In this document: piece after piece, positions 34,299 through 44,550 of the stretch
Layout of the letters: every line of letters starts with the position of its first letter
How positions within the stretch are numbered: the stretch's first letter is position 1
Assembly: GCA_033398695.1 (NCBI GenBank)
Contig: CM065815.1
Coordinates: 146,737,001-146,801,000, forward strand
DNA length: 64,000 nucleotides
Source of the DNA: Orobanche coerulescens
Taxonomy: Eukaryota > Streptophyta > Magnoliopsida > Lamiales > Orobanchaceae
Direction: 5' to 3'
Translations under genes and position numbers: made by a program
Notes under the pieces: model-generated
What the model saw: the letters and a program-made list of their open reading frames with translations, nothing else
What the model was told of the DNA's origin: nothing
Databases searched by the model: none

Positions 34299-35762
34299 TT
34301 AAACTTTGGTATGTGATCTAATGCAATTACAGTAAGCAGAAGAATTCTTCATTTCATTATTTTTTACAGTCATTACATTGAGCATAACCAACCCATCACA
34401 CTCATAGCCATTGCATATAAACACATCACTTTTTGACAAAATAACTTTATCTGACTCAAAAACTAATCTAAAGCCATGCTTCATCAACAAGAAACCCGAA
34501 ATAAGATTCCTGCAAATATCAGGCACATATAACACACGTTTAAGAGTCACTTCCTTTCCAGACGTCATCTTTAAGATTACCGTACCTTCGCCCAAGATAG
34601 TTGAGGTTGCAGAATTTCCCATATACAATATTTCACTGGCATCAGTTTCTACCAATGAGGAGAACATTGATTTGTTTTCACATATATGCCTAGTTTCTTG
34701 AGTGTCAATCCACCACTCCTTGGTATTTGAGCCAAATAAGTTCACTTCGGAGATCAAAGCACATAAATCAGGATTTTCCACTTGTTCGATAATGAGATAT
34801 GTTGCATTACCATCCTTTTTCTTTAGTTTCTTTGGCAGCCTGCAGTCAGCCGCCCTATGACCCATCGTTTCACAGTTGTAGTATTTACCAAGGAATTTCT
34901 CTTTCATTTTAACAATTCTTATTTTAGGTCCCAACTTGGTTCCCTTTCCATTGTTGCCTTTCTTGGATGTCTGTCCAGTTTCCACAACATTAGCCTTTGC
35001 CACAACAGCATTTACCTTCTTCTCTGATCCTCTGTTGTCTTCCTTTATGCAAAGTCTAACGATCAGATATTCCATGCTCATCTCCTTGCGCTTGTGCTTG
35101 AGATAATTCTTGAAGTCTTTCCAAGTCGAGGGCAGTTTTTTCAATCACAGCAGCCACTTGGAAGGACTCGCTAATGATCATTTCTTCAGCATGAATTTCA
35201 TGAATGATCACTTGTAACTCTTGTACTTGACTGACTACAGTCTTGGAATCCACCATCTTGTAGTCGAGAAACCGCCCAACAATCTACTTCTTGGTGCAGG
35301 CGTCCTCGATCTTGTACTTATGATCTAGTGAGTCCCATAATGCCTTGGCTAATTTAGCACTGCTATACACTTTGCACAGTGAATCGGCAAGGCCATTCAT
35401 CACATAGTTCCGACACAGATAGTCAGAAGTTTTCCAAGCATCGATGGCCATCAAAGTCTGTTGGTCACCGTCTTCATCAAAATTTAGCGCGTTGTCCTTG
35501 TGGAATCGAGACAAGCCTAGAGTGGTCAGATAAAACATCATCTTCTGCTGCAATCTCTTGAAATTTTACCCGTTGAATTTCTCTGGTTTGTCCGCATGGT
35601 TGACCAGAACCGAAACCGAATTACTAATCGGAATCGAAGTTGAGGGGTTGGCTTAACCTGATCCAGTTATCAGAGGCGCACCTCCAGTCGTTGAACCCAA
35701 TCCGGTTTTCTAAGGCGCACCTCCAGAAACGTCCGTAGACAGTATTGGGTTTTGAGAATCCA
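34299..35762 (-). pseudogene. copia unit C gag and protease region, broken
   Basis: Gag pieces lie at 35284-35553, 35056-35256 and 34299-35144, with a frameshift near 35145 and a stop near 35570. The knuckle reads YYNCETMGHRAADC, lacking the first Cys. The protease site is DTQ, as in unit A. At the position where A and B have a stop (24450, 9437) unit C keeps lysine (LSKSDVFI), showing that the stop arose in the A lineage and passed to B. Confidence 0.82.
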
Positions 35763-35827
35763 TTAGCTTAAAATTTTGAAAATAGATCTGTTTTAATCAA
35801 GTAAACCAAAAAAATTTGCTTTAAGAT

Positions 35828-36857
35828 TGTTGAACACTTTTTGTAAATGAATACTTGAAAAAAAACAGTATATATCGAAGATATAATTTATTTATGCCCT
35901 GCAAAAAATCGTTAGCTGAATGAAATATTTGCTGATCACAAAAATGAATGGAAGTCATTATTGAGTCAAAAATATCTCTCCTTAAAGCAAATTCGCCCTC
36001 ACCACGGTGTGTGACGTCTACCTCCTAGGATAAAACAACAGTTCGATCACTGAATCGATGATACCTTGCACCCTTAGCGAAATATAATAGATTTGTATAC
36101 TATCATCGACCCAGAATAGAAGAGAAACGGAAAAAGAAAATCTGACCGAAAAAAGGATCTCGAAAATCGTACGTGTTAAGTGAAAAAATTGAACCCCTCA
36201 AGCCGGGTATTTATAGGTGAAGGCTGGAGGAGGATGTGTGCTGGAGGAATTTTAAACCAATTAGGATTGGTATCTTGATACTTATCCTAATCTGTTTAAT
36301 TCGATAATTATAAATTAAATTGATATTTATCCAGATCCGAAAATTTCGGAATTTATAATTGAGGTGTTTCAGCAAAATGAAATTTTTCTCGAGACGCCGA
36401 GACATTTCGCCCAAATCACCCTTCGACTGAGCCGAACCGACCCGAACAGAGTCGAGCCGAGCCGAGTCGTGCCTAGCCGAGCCGGTCGGACGGCGACAGC
36501 GGCACGCATGTGTGTGTGCGTGTGTGCGCGAGGGGCGCCTAGTCACACATCCACTCATGTCTCACTTTTGAACAAGAGTTTGTCCACATCTCCTTATATA
36601 CTCACAATTTTCCCTTCTTTTTCCAATATGGGATAATATCCCAAACTCATTTCTAAAGGGTTCACTTTGGAACGTTATATCTCATTCATACCTCAATCAT
36701 TTTGAGTGTTCTTATATGTTTTGAAAACCTCGTACGGAGTACTACGTATTCCAACTAAGTCTCGACTTTAACTCGTAGTCGATGCCACTCAAAATTGCTT
36801 CTCAAGTGGGCTGCTCAAAACAGCTCGTTTCCTCTATCTTTTCCAATATTTCCAACA
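35828..36857 (-). repeat. copia array LTR4
   Basis: 1030 bp, TGTTGAACAC...TTCCAACA on the plus strand, uninterrupted. It is the cleanest inner LTR and shows the empty site for the TR-GAG insertion (TAGATTTGTATACTATC near 36089). Confidence 0.9.
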
Positions 36858-38732
36858 ATCCCCCACATGAATTAGATTGATGGTCCAGCAGCACACGTCA
36901 GACATTGAGTTTGACTTGGTGATAGTTACTATGGTTAGGCAGTGCATAGGATAGATAGAGTATGGTCATTGAACCTTCCCTCGAAAAGATATATTCTCCT
37001 TGCTGGCTAGACAGTGTGACTAGATGCCTCTGAACTATCCGACCGCTTGTGTAAGTGATCGTATATCCTTCACAAGTTCCCTTCCTGATTTATTCTGTTC
37101 TCATTATTGTGCCCGTTTTGGCCGTGGACACCGTCCTGGTTCTGCGAGAGTTTCTAAAGAATTGTGCCTTTGCAATTCTCCTTTGATGGGGCCCCTCTTC
37201 TCTCCAACATAGGTGATTCTCTTTAAGTGTTTTGAGTAAACTCGTATTTTACTCCACCCGACTATACGTTGTCGACTTAAGAATCATTAAAAGCATAATC
37301 TTAACCTCTCCCTCAGGTATCACTCTTTTCATCCTAGGAATGGTCGGTTCGGGGTAACCCCCATAGTGATCGTGCCCAGTTTTATGAATTGGTTGTCCCA
37401 TTGAACCTATATATTGGGATCTCCAGTCAACTTAGGTTGGGTATCCTCCATAAAACCATAGCTCAAGACAATAGACTCATTCCTCTTGATGATTTATCAA
37501 CAAAGTCTCTTGATAACCCTTTGGTTAGCAGATCCGCAATGTTATCCTTTGATGACACATAATCAAAAGAGATAACTCCTGTTGATATCAATTGTCTAAT
37601 GGTATTATGTCTCCTCCTTATATGACGAGACTTACCATTGTACATTACGCTCTGTGCCCTGCCAATCGCAAATTGACTATCGCAATGAATGCATATTGCG
37701 GTCACAGGCTTTGTCCATCTTGGAATATCTTCTAGAAAATGGTGTAGCCATTCTCCTTCTTCTACACATTTATCTAAGTCTATAAACTCGAACTCCATTG
37801 TTAACCGAGATATAAGTGTTTGTTTTGAAGATTTTCATGCCACTGCTGTACCAGCTAGTGCGAATACATATCCACTTGTTGACTTGGAGCCTTTTATATC
37901 AGATATCCAATTTGCATCACTATATACTTCAAGTACTGGTGGATATTTGGTATAGTGCAGCCCATACTCACGAGTACCCCTTAAATATCTTAGTACCCTT
38001 ATGATCGCCTTCCAGTGATCCTTTCCGAGGTTGCTCGTGTATCTACTTAGTCTACTAACTGAGTAGGCTATATTTGGTTTTGTACAGCTCATCAAGTACA
38101 CCAGACTTCTTATTATGCGAGAGTACTCAAGTTGAGATACTCCTTCAACTTTATTCTTGGATAGTCTTAACGTCATATCCACCGGGGTTTTGGCTGTGCC
38201 AGAGTCATCCTTATTAAATCTTACAAGGATTTTATCCACATAGTGGGATTGACTCAGCATGAGACCTTTCAATGTTCGTGTGATCTTAATCCCTAAAATT
38301 ATATTTGCGAGTCCCATATCTTTCATGTCGAATCTCGACCTTAGCATGCCCTTGGTAGATTTGATTAGTATTTCATTACTGCCAGTAATGAGCAAGTCAT
38401 CTACATATAGACACAAAATGACTTATCCATCTTCTGTGTCTTTCACATATATACACTTATCAGATTCATTAATTTTGAAGCCACCGCTTAACATAACATG
38501 ATCAAATTTTTCATGCGACTGTTTTGGTGCCTGCTTCAATCCGTACAATGATTTTACCAGCTTGCAGACTTTTCTTTCTTGTCCAGGAGCAGAGAACCCC
38601 TCGGGTTGTTCCATATTGATTTCCTCTTCTAAGTCCCCATTAAGAAAGACAGTCTTAACATCCATTTTATGAACTTCTAAACCTCGTAATGCGGCGATAG
38701 CAAGTATCATCCTGATATAAGTTATTCTTGTC
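36858..38732 (-). pseudogene. copia unit D: RT and RNase H only (5' part deleted)
   Basis: RNase H is open at 37463-37798 with the catalytic-type HCDSQFAIGRAQ and KDNIADLLTKGL. RT lies at 37835-38416 ([14 protein letters not shown] at its start) and 38423-38770 (MDVKTVFLNGDLEEEINMEQ, MYGLKQ-like [15 protein letters not shown]). A stop near 38420 and a frameshift separate them. Upstream of RT the sequence jumps at about 38733 from TTCTTGTCACA directly into mid-LTR sequence (ACAGTCTGATGCACTG), so gag, protease, integrase and the first part of LTR5 were lost in one deletion. D keeps the NGDLEEE stretch missing from B and C. Confidence 0.88.
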
Positions 38733-39512
38733 ACAACAGTCTGATGCACTGAATCGATAATCCCTTGCACCCTCCGCGAACTAGAATAGATCTGTATACT
38801 ATCGCTGACCCGGAACAGAAGAGGAACGAAAAAGGAAAATCTGACCGGAAAAAGGCTCTCGAAAATGGTACGTGTGAAGTGAAATAATCGATCCCCTCAA
38901 GCCGGGTATTTATAGGTGAAGGTTGGAGGAGGATGTGTGCTGGAAGAACTCTAAACCGATTATGATTGGTATTTAATTCGATAATTATTAATTAAATTGA
39001 TATTTATCTGGATCCGAAAAATTCGGAATTTATAATTGAGGTGTTTCAACAAAATGAAATTTTTCCGAATAAAATTGCAGTAAAGCGATAACTTCGAGAC
39101 TCCGAGACAAATCGCCAAAATCGCCCTTTTATCCGACCCGAGCTGGTCGGCCGAGCGGCGGCGCGCGGGTGTGTGTGTGCGCGCGAGGGGCGCCTAGTCA
39201 CACATCCACTCATGTTTCACTTTTGAATAAGAGTTTGTCCACATCTCCTTATATACTCACAATTTTTTCCTTCTTTTTCCAATGTGGGCTAACATCCCAA
39301 ACCCATTTCTAAAGGGTTCACTTTGCAACATTATATCTCATTCATACCTCAATCATTTTGAGTGTTCTTACATGTCTTGGTAACCTCGTACGGAGTACTA
39401 CGTATTCCAACTAAGTCCCGACTTTAACTCGTAGTCGAGCCCATTCAAAATTGTCTCTCAAGTGGTCTGCTCAAAACAGCTCATTTCCTCTATTTTTCCA
39501 ACATTTCCAACA
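38733..39512 (-). repeat. copia array LTR5 (outermost 5' LTR, truncated)
   Basis: About 780 bp; it keeps the TATA box (38907-38914) and the outer end TTTCCAACA but lacks roughly the first 220 plus-strand bases. GTAGT follows at 39513-39517 and pairs with the duplication left of LTR1. Confidence 0.88.
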
Positions 39513-39517
39513 GTAGT
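39513..39517 (+). repeat. right target-site duplication (GTAGT) of the copia array
   Basis: Exact match to 5129-5133; host-like sequence continues with AGCCGTAATTTT. Confidence 0.85.
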
Positions 39518-40155
39518 AGCCGTAATTTTATATATCGAAGAAAAAGCTTTTTTGTGGAACCCATACTTCAACATAACATATATTCTAGGTTTTGATTTGG
39601 GTGGTTATATGAATTTGGTGCAATGAATGTCACTCCAGCTAATGAAGCAGATACCAAAGCAAACAAGTAAACGATATTCTTATTCTGTGTCACTTTCCCT
39701 ATTGCAACAATATATGGAGTGTCCATTGTAGGGTTTGGTTACAAGATTTGGCGCAGCTCTTCCTGCTTTGCATGGTATGAAGCATTTAATATTGTATTTA
39801 AAAATACAAGTTTAACTATAAATATTTGAATTTCACAATTTCATTATAATACAAGCTTAATTAAATGCATTTTTATATTCTTTTTACAATTACATTTATA
39901 TTTTATGCACGACATATTGTGTAATCCAATAAAGTGAAGCATAGCACATAACAGGAAACTCGATGCGAATTTTATTTTTATTTTTTTTGTTTAAATTACG
40001 TTTAGAGGACCGTCAAACGGTCCGACAAGAGTCCGTCTCATTACTTTTAATTCTTTTTTAAAAATATTACTATAGAAATTTAATTAATGTAAATGTGTAC
40101 GTTATGTTAATACTAGTATATAGAGAATCATATTCTAATTGTATGATTTTTATAG
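39518..40155 (+). other. upstream region and probable first intron of the lectin gene
   Basis: AT-rich sequence leading to the lectin exon at 40156. A short frame starting MNVTPANEADTKANK at 39624 with a GT donor at 39667 could be a first exon, but its phase does not fit the next exon cleanly. The true 5' exon may lie elsewhere or have been separated by the array insertion. Confidence 0.35.
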
Positions 40156-40817
40156 GAAGGCAAGAAGGATCCAACAGAAGCAAAAAAGGCAATAATTGTT
40201 GGGCCATGGGGAGGCAATGGTGGAACTAATTGGGATGATGGATTTTACAATGGAATTAGAGAAATCATACTGAAATATGATCGGTGTATCGATTTGATTT
40301 TGGTCATTTACGACAAGAACGGGAAGCCGGTTTCAGGACATAAGCATGGAGGTGTTGGAGGTACCAAAACTGCAGAGGTAGAATATATATTTCTTTTCCT
40401 ATGTTATATGTGGAGGTTAAAGTTGTCCAATTCATCCATTTGCAAGACATTTATAATTTACCAAAGGTTCATATATTTGATCCACAGATCAGGCTGCAAT
40501 TTCCAGAAGAGTTCTTGACAGCCGTAACGGGCCACTACTGCCCGGTGGTTCATGGTGGCAGCCCAGTTATTCGGTCTCTTACGTTTAGGAGTAACCGGAG
40601 AATGTTTGGGCCGTATGGAGTAGAAGAAGGAACTCCTTTCTTCTTTCCAATGGAAGGGGGACAAATTATTGGCTTCAAAGGCAAATGTGGGTGGTACTTA
40701 GATTCCATTGGTTTTTATATATCAAGAACAAAAGCACCTAAAGTCATGGGGAAAGTACAGCAGAAGATTAGACGAGCCACTAGTTCTATGTATTTTCTTG
40801 CTCCTAAAATTATGTAA
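40156..40817 (+). CDS. jacalin-related (mannose-type) lectin, two visible exons
   Basis: Exons 40156-40377 and 40488-40817 join in frame across a 110-bp GT-AG intron. The product is a single jacalin domain: it opens with IIVGPWGGNGGTNWDDG, has YNGIREIILKY and a GKPVSGHKHGG loop, and ends with GWYLDSIGFYIS, where G-W-Y-L-D is the GxxxD sugar-binding loop of mannose-specific members. Such lectins are cytosolic or nuclear carbohydrate binders often linked to defence. The AG at 40154-40155 is the acceptor of an upstream intron, so at least one 5' exon is missing from this entry. A copy of the 3' exon lies at 42397-42859. The domain call is firm; an intact gene is likely but not shown. Confidence 0.8.
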
Positions 40818-41133
40818 TGTTTATAGAGGAGAGTTTGTGTACTCGTCCATAACGAACTAAATTAATCGATTAGTTATTGCGATCAAGTTACTCGAAACTA
40901 AGAAAGCAGATTAACTGTAAGAGCTTGTTTAAGTTCAATTCGTTAATAAATGGAGGAAACGAAAAAGATTCCATCTTTACTAGCAATACCATTTATGTGT
41001 ATTTTCCTAAATAACGGACTTGATTTCACGACTTTAGGTGAGTGGAAAGTTCTACATCGAGAAAACATAACATAGAAGTAAAATACACAATCCTTATAAA
41101 GGCGACAAAAATCCACGTTTAGATTACAAATAA
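40818..41133 (+). other. lectin 3' untranslated region and flank
   Basis: Sequence to 40991 is repeated downstream at about 42690-42859 as part of the lectin duplication. The rest (40992-41133) has no recognisable feature. Confidence 0.6.
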
Positions 41134-42099
41134 TGTTGAATTTTCGTACGTGAATTCCCTTTCGGGCATATGTGTAGGAGTTATTTCCGAAATATAGGCA
41201 TTTTCGGAGTCGACTGGACTCCGGGCCGCGGCACTGCGCTTGAAAAAGCCCCTTCCAGTTTTTGCACTTAGGGCCGCGGCACACGACAGCCGGGCCGCAG
41301 CCCCCGGAATTTCGCCCATGAAGCCTGACCAGCCTGTACTCTGGGCCGCAGCCCCTTCCAACCGCGCCCCCCCCCCCCCCCCGCGGAATCCCTGGGCAGG
41401 TTTTTTCAGTGTGTACCACGGCACACTTTGCTCGGGCCGCGGCACACGGGGTCAACCCAGTATTTGGGGATCCTTTTTAACAGGTTTGCTGCGGGACTTC
41501 TCATTATATTCCAATATACACATTTTGAGAGCACAACAAGAGAGATTCAAGAGAGAAAAGAGAGAAGAAAAATACTTGTTTGATTTCCCGGAGGTTTATC
41601 GATCGGATCGTCGTGATTGTTGACAAGAGCTTGGTAGCTATTGGGCAAACTTTTTCACCGGAATAGATAGAGGGTTTGAGTCCGGAAGTTCGGGTATTTT
41701 TGTTAGCTTTTCGTGTAAGCTATTTTGTGTTTCCTTTTCTCGATCTTGTTATTGTTGTTGTATTCCAAATACTTGAAGAACGTTTATTATCGAGTATTTG
41801 ACGATTGTGTTGTATACCTCTAGTTTGTACTAGGGACGATTGTATATTGTGTATTGGTGTTAGTGGATTTAAGCGGCGTCGGTCCCGTGGTTTTTACTCT
41901 CATCTTGAGGGGTTTTCCACGCTAAAATTGTGTCTCGTTATTTATTGCTTTTAGTTTATCATTTGTATTATATTGTCGAGTTGTAATTGTGTGCTCTACT
42001 CGTCGATAACCACGAAGTTACAATTGAAGAGTGGGAAATTGTCAAACGAGGTTCCGCATTTTTCGTTGTGACGTTATATTTGCCATTGTTTTCCCAACA
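41134..42099 (+). repeat. copia 5' LTR beside the lectin gene
   Basis: TGTTGAATTTTC to TTTTCCCAACA, followed at once by a primer site and gag start. It holds a GC-rich motif cluster (41221-41456) and a 16-base C run (41367-41382). The left border is inferred from the TGTTG...CAACA ends; no partner LTR is in view. Confidence 0.7.
41221..41456 (+). promoter_or_regulatory. GGCCGCGGCAC motif cluster in the copia U3
   Basis: Three clear GGGCCGCGGCAC copies plus GGGCCGCAGCCCC and CCACGGCACAC variants. They share the GCCGCGGC palindrome with the Athila-like LTR cluster at 20092-20248, though the two elements belong to different superfamilies. Confidence 0.65.
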
Positions 42100-42102
42100 A
42101 AG

Positions 42103-42115
42103 TGGTATTGGAGCC
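42103..42115 (+). other. primer binding site (initiator-Met type)
   Basis: TGGTATTGGAGCC, three bases after the LTR end, against the usual TGGTATCAGAGCC. Confidence 0.7.
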
Positions 42116-42159
42116 ACGAGATTTGTTGTTTCGTGGTTGTTTATTATCTCAATTGTAAG

Positions 42160-42396
42160 ATGGAGGACAACATGAGTAGAATGGTAAACTTGAATGGTTC
42201 GAACTACCACGTATGGAAGGGGGAGATGGAAGACCTTCTATATATGAAGGATTATTATTTACCCGTCTTTAGCAAAGATAAACCGGAATGCAAGTCCGAT
42301 GCGGAGTGGACTATTTTGCATCGCCAAGTTTGCGGATATATTCGACAATGAATTGATGACAATATATTGAACCATATTAGTGGAGAGAAGGATGAC
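42160..42396 (+). pseudogene. copia gag N-terminus, truncated
   Basis: It begins MEDNMSRMVNLNGSNYHVWK and continues through DLLYMKDYYLPVF and WTILHRQVCGYIRQ, a well-known gag start of plant copia. There is a stop at 42349-42351, after which gag-like sequence runs on to GEKD. At 42397 it passes without a break into lectin exon sequence. The remaining gag, pol and 3' LTR are absent. Confidence 0.82.
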
Positions 42397-42859
42397 AATG
42401 TTTGGGCCGTGTGGAGTAGAAGAAGGAACTCCTTTCTTCTTTCCAATGGAAGGGGGACAAATTATTGGCTTCAAAGGCAAAATGTGGGTGGTACTTAGAT
42501 TCCATTGGTTTTTATATATCAAGAACAAAAGCACCTAAAGTCATGGGGAAAGTACAGCAGAAGATTAGACGAGTCACTAGTTCTATGTATTTTCTTGCTC
42601 CTCCTAAAGATGGTGACGAAAATCGAGCTAAGTCGACCAAAAATCAAGTCTAAAAAGCATATTTCAACTGATAAAATTATGTAATGTTTATAGAGGAGAG
42701 TTTGTGTACTCCTCTATAACGAACTAAATTAATCGACTAGTTATTGCGATCAAGTTACTCGAAACTAAGATATCAGATTAATTGTTAAGAGCTTGTTTGA
42801 GTTCAATTCGTTAATAAATGGAGGAAATGAAAACGATTCCATCTTTACTAGCAATACCA
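42397..42859 (+). pseudogene. partial copy of the lectin 3' exon and downstream flank
   Basis: Matches 40601-40991. An extra A in GGCAAAATGTGGG (42475-42487) shifts the frame just before the GWYLD sugar-binding loop, and about 70 bp are inserted near the old stop (CTCCTAAAGATGGTGACG). It lacks the 5' half of the domain. It is a decayed fragment, joined at its left to a copia gag through a shared AATGTTTGGGCCGT. Confidence 0.85.
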
Positions 42860-44550
42860 AATTAAGAACACGTGCTACGCACAGACTTGTTATCTAAGTG
42901 TTTTGGCATAATGTTTGTATGTTTGTTGATCATTGAAAGGAATTTGTTTATGTTTTCGTAAATATAATAATTTTGATGATGCCTACACCAAAACAATACA
43001 TGCAAGTTGCACAATAAATATATCAGAATTCAGAAGTCGTATAATACACGGGTTTTAAGCAAAAAATTTAGTTTCATGTAGACCGAACTGTTGATAAATT
43101 AAACATCCAGTTGGTTGCATATCTTAAATTGCTCTTTCTCTTTTTGTTTGAGCTCTTCTTGTGGTTTGATGTTAATAGTGTTGGTTGCATATCTTTCACG
43201 GCTACCAAAATTACCTATTACCTATTTTGGCTGACCCATTAAATACTTCACCTCTATTATGAAGTGTCAAGGTTGCGTGCAAACCTTCTTGTTTATGTGA
43301 TGAATGTTGAATTATAAGAACCCCGTATATCAAGACCATTTCACACTACAAATGAGCAGATAAACAACACTTAATAGCCATAAGCTCGTTGTATGCATTA
43401 TGAAAAGCCACAAAAATAACATTTAGAATTCAAGTTGAGAAAAGTGTACATTTGACAAAGAACCTGCGATTTAGAAAAGGATAATTCTTCACAATCTATT
43501 TTTTTTTTTGCCGAATAAAAGGTAACAACTTTATACACCGTTAAACTTTATTACATAATTTATGACTTATAAGCAAGCTAGACTAAAATCAAAATTTATT
43601 ACTATATAACATTCAATAATAACAAATGTATTGTTTTAATTGACAAATTACACACATTTTATATAAGTAACATAAACTATTAACCAAACTTCACCACTCA
43701 AACTACAATAAGGACTCCATTTTTTATATCAAGGTTGAAAAGTGTATAACGCAAAGCATGATGATAATACAAAAGGTAATCTGAAAGTAAATGATACTGG
43801 TGACATACTTGAATATATATTGTACTATCCTTTCAAGATCATCTTTAGCTTGTTTTTAATTTCTTGAGCCATATCTTCCAGCATTCTTTGCTCCATCACA
43901 GCTAATGAATATCATTTTCGACGGTTCCGACTCTCCAGCCATTACAAACATCATATCATTATGAAAGGATTGGATTCAAAAAGTTCAACATTCAAATATA
44001 CTTAGAACTTGCAGTCACACAGAAACTTTAAAAGGATGAGCACACAAAGCAAATGTAAGTTATATGTATATTGGATTTGTTGCTTCACTGTTTACCTCAA
44101 TACACTTAATCTGCAGGTTTAATATATAGGGTAAGTATCTCATTCTGTTTTATAAAAATACAGAACTGACCAAGTTTAATATGTTATTAAAATATAGAGG
44201 ATGACCAAGTTTTACAAATACAGAAGCTGCAAATTTATTATGGGTTACAAATAAAGAAACTGAAAATTTCTTCCCTCCATTTCTTTTTTTTCAAAGAATC
44301 AGTATTGTGTTGTTAGTTTCATACTTGCAGTAGCATAACTGATTATCCATGAGTAAAATAAATTCACTTATTCACTCATTTTCCAAACATCCAGGCTCTA
44401 ATTTTATACACCCTTTTTATTACATATAGTCATGTTGTATTACAATGGATTATCTAATTTTGACTATTCAATATCACATATTCACTTTTATAAAACAAAC
44501 ATCCAAACACCCCTTTGTTTTCTTACCATCAACCATCATATCAAAAATTG
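42860..44550. other. AT-rich intergenic region
   Basis: No convincing coding region, terminal repeats or RNA gene seen. Short tandem T and A runs only. Confidence 0.5.

Larger units (their letters stand above)
5134..39512 (-). mobile_element. tandem Ty1/copia array: LTR1-A-LTR2-B-LTR3-C-LTR4-D-LTR5
   Basis: Five direct LTRs alternate with four minus-strand copia internal regions (A 6161-10825, B 16224-25844, C 31234-35827, D 36858-38732). The inner LTRs are shared: each has a polypurine tract on one side and gag leader on the other. A single GTAGT duplication brackets the whole array. Full units hold gag, protease, integrase, RT and RNase H in copia order; D is truncated. LTR2 and LTR3 contain a TR-GAG element at the same site, and B contains an Athila-like insertion. 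The simplest reading is one copia insertion expanded by unequal recombination. No region has an intact polyprotein. The lineage looks Tork-like from gag ([16 protein letters not shown]), but this is from memory. Confidence 0.9.

Noticed and set aside
40943..41455. 170-codon minus-strand frame beside the lectin gene
   Set aside because: It spans the copia LTR border and the GCCGCGGC motif cluster; no domain, and the poly-glycine is from a C homopolymer.
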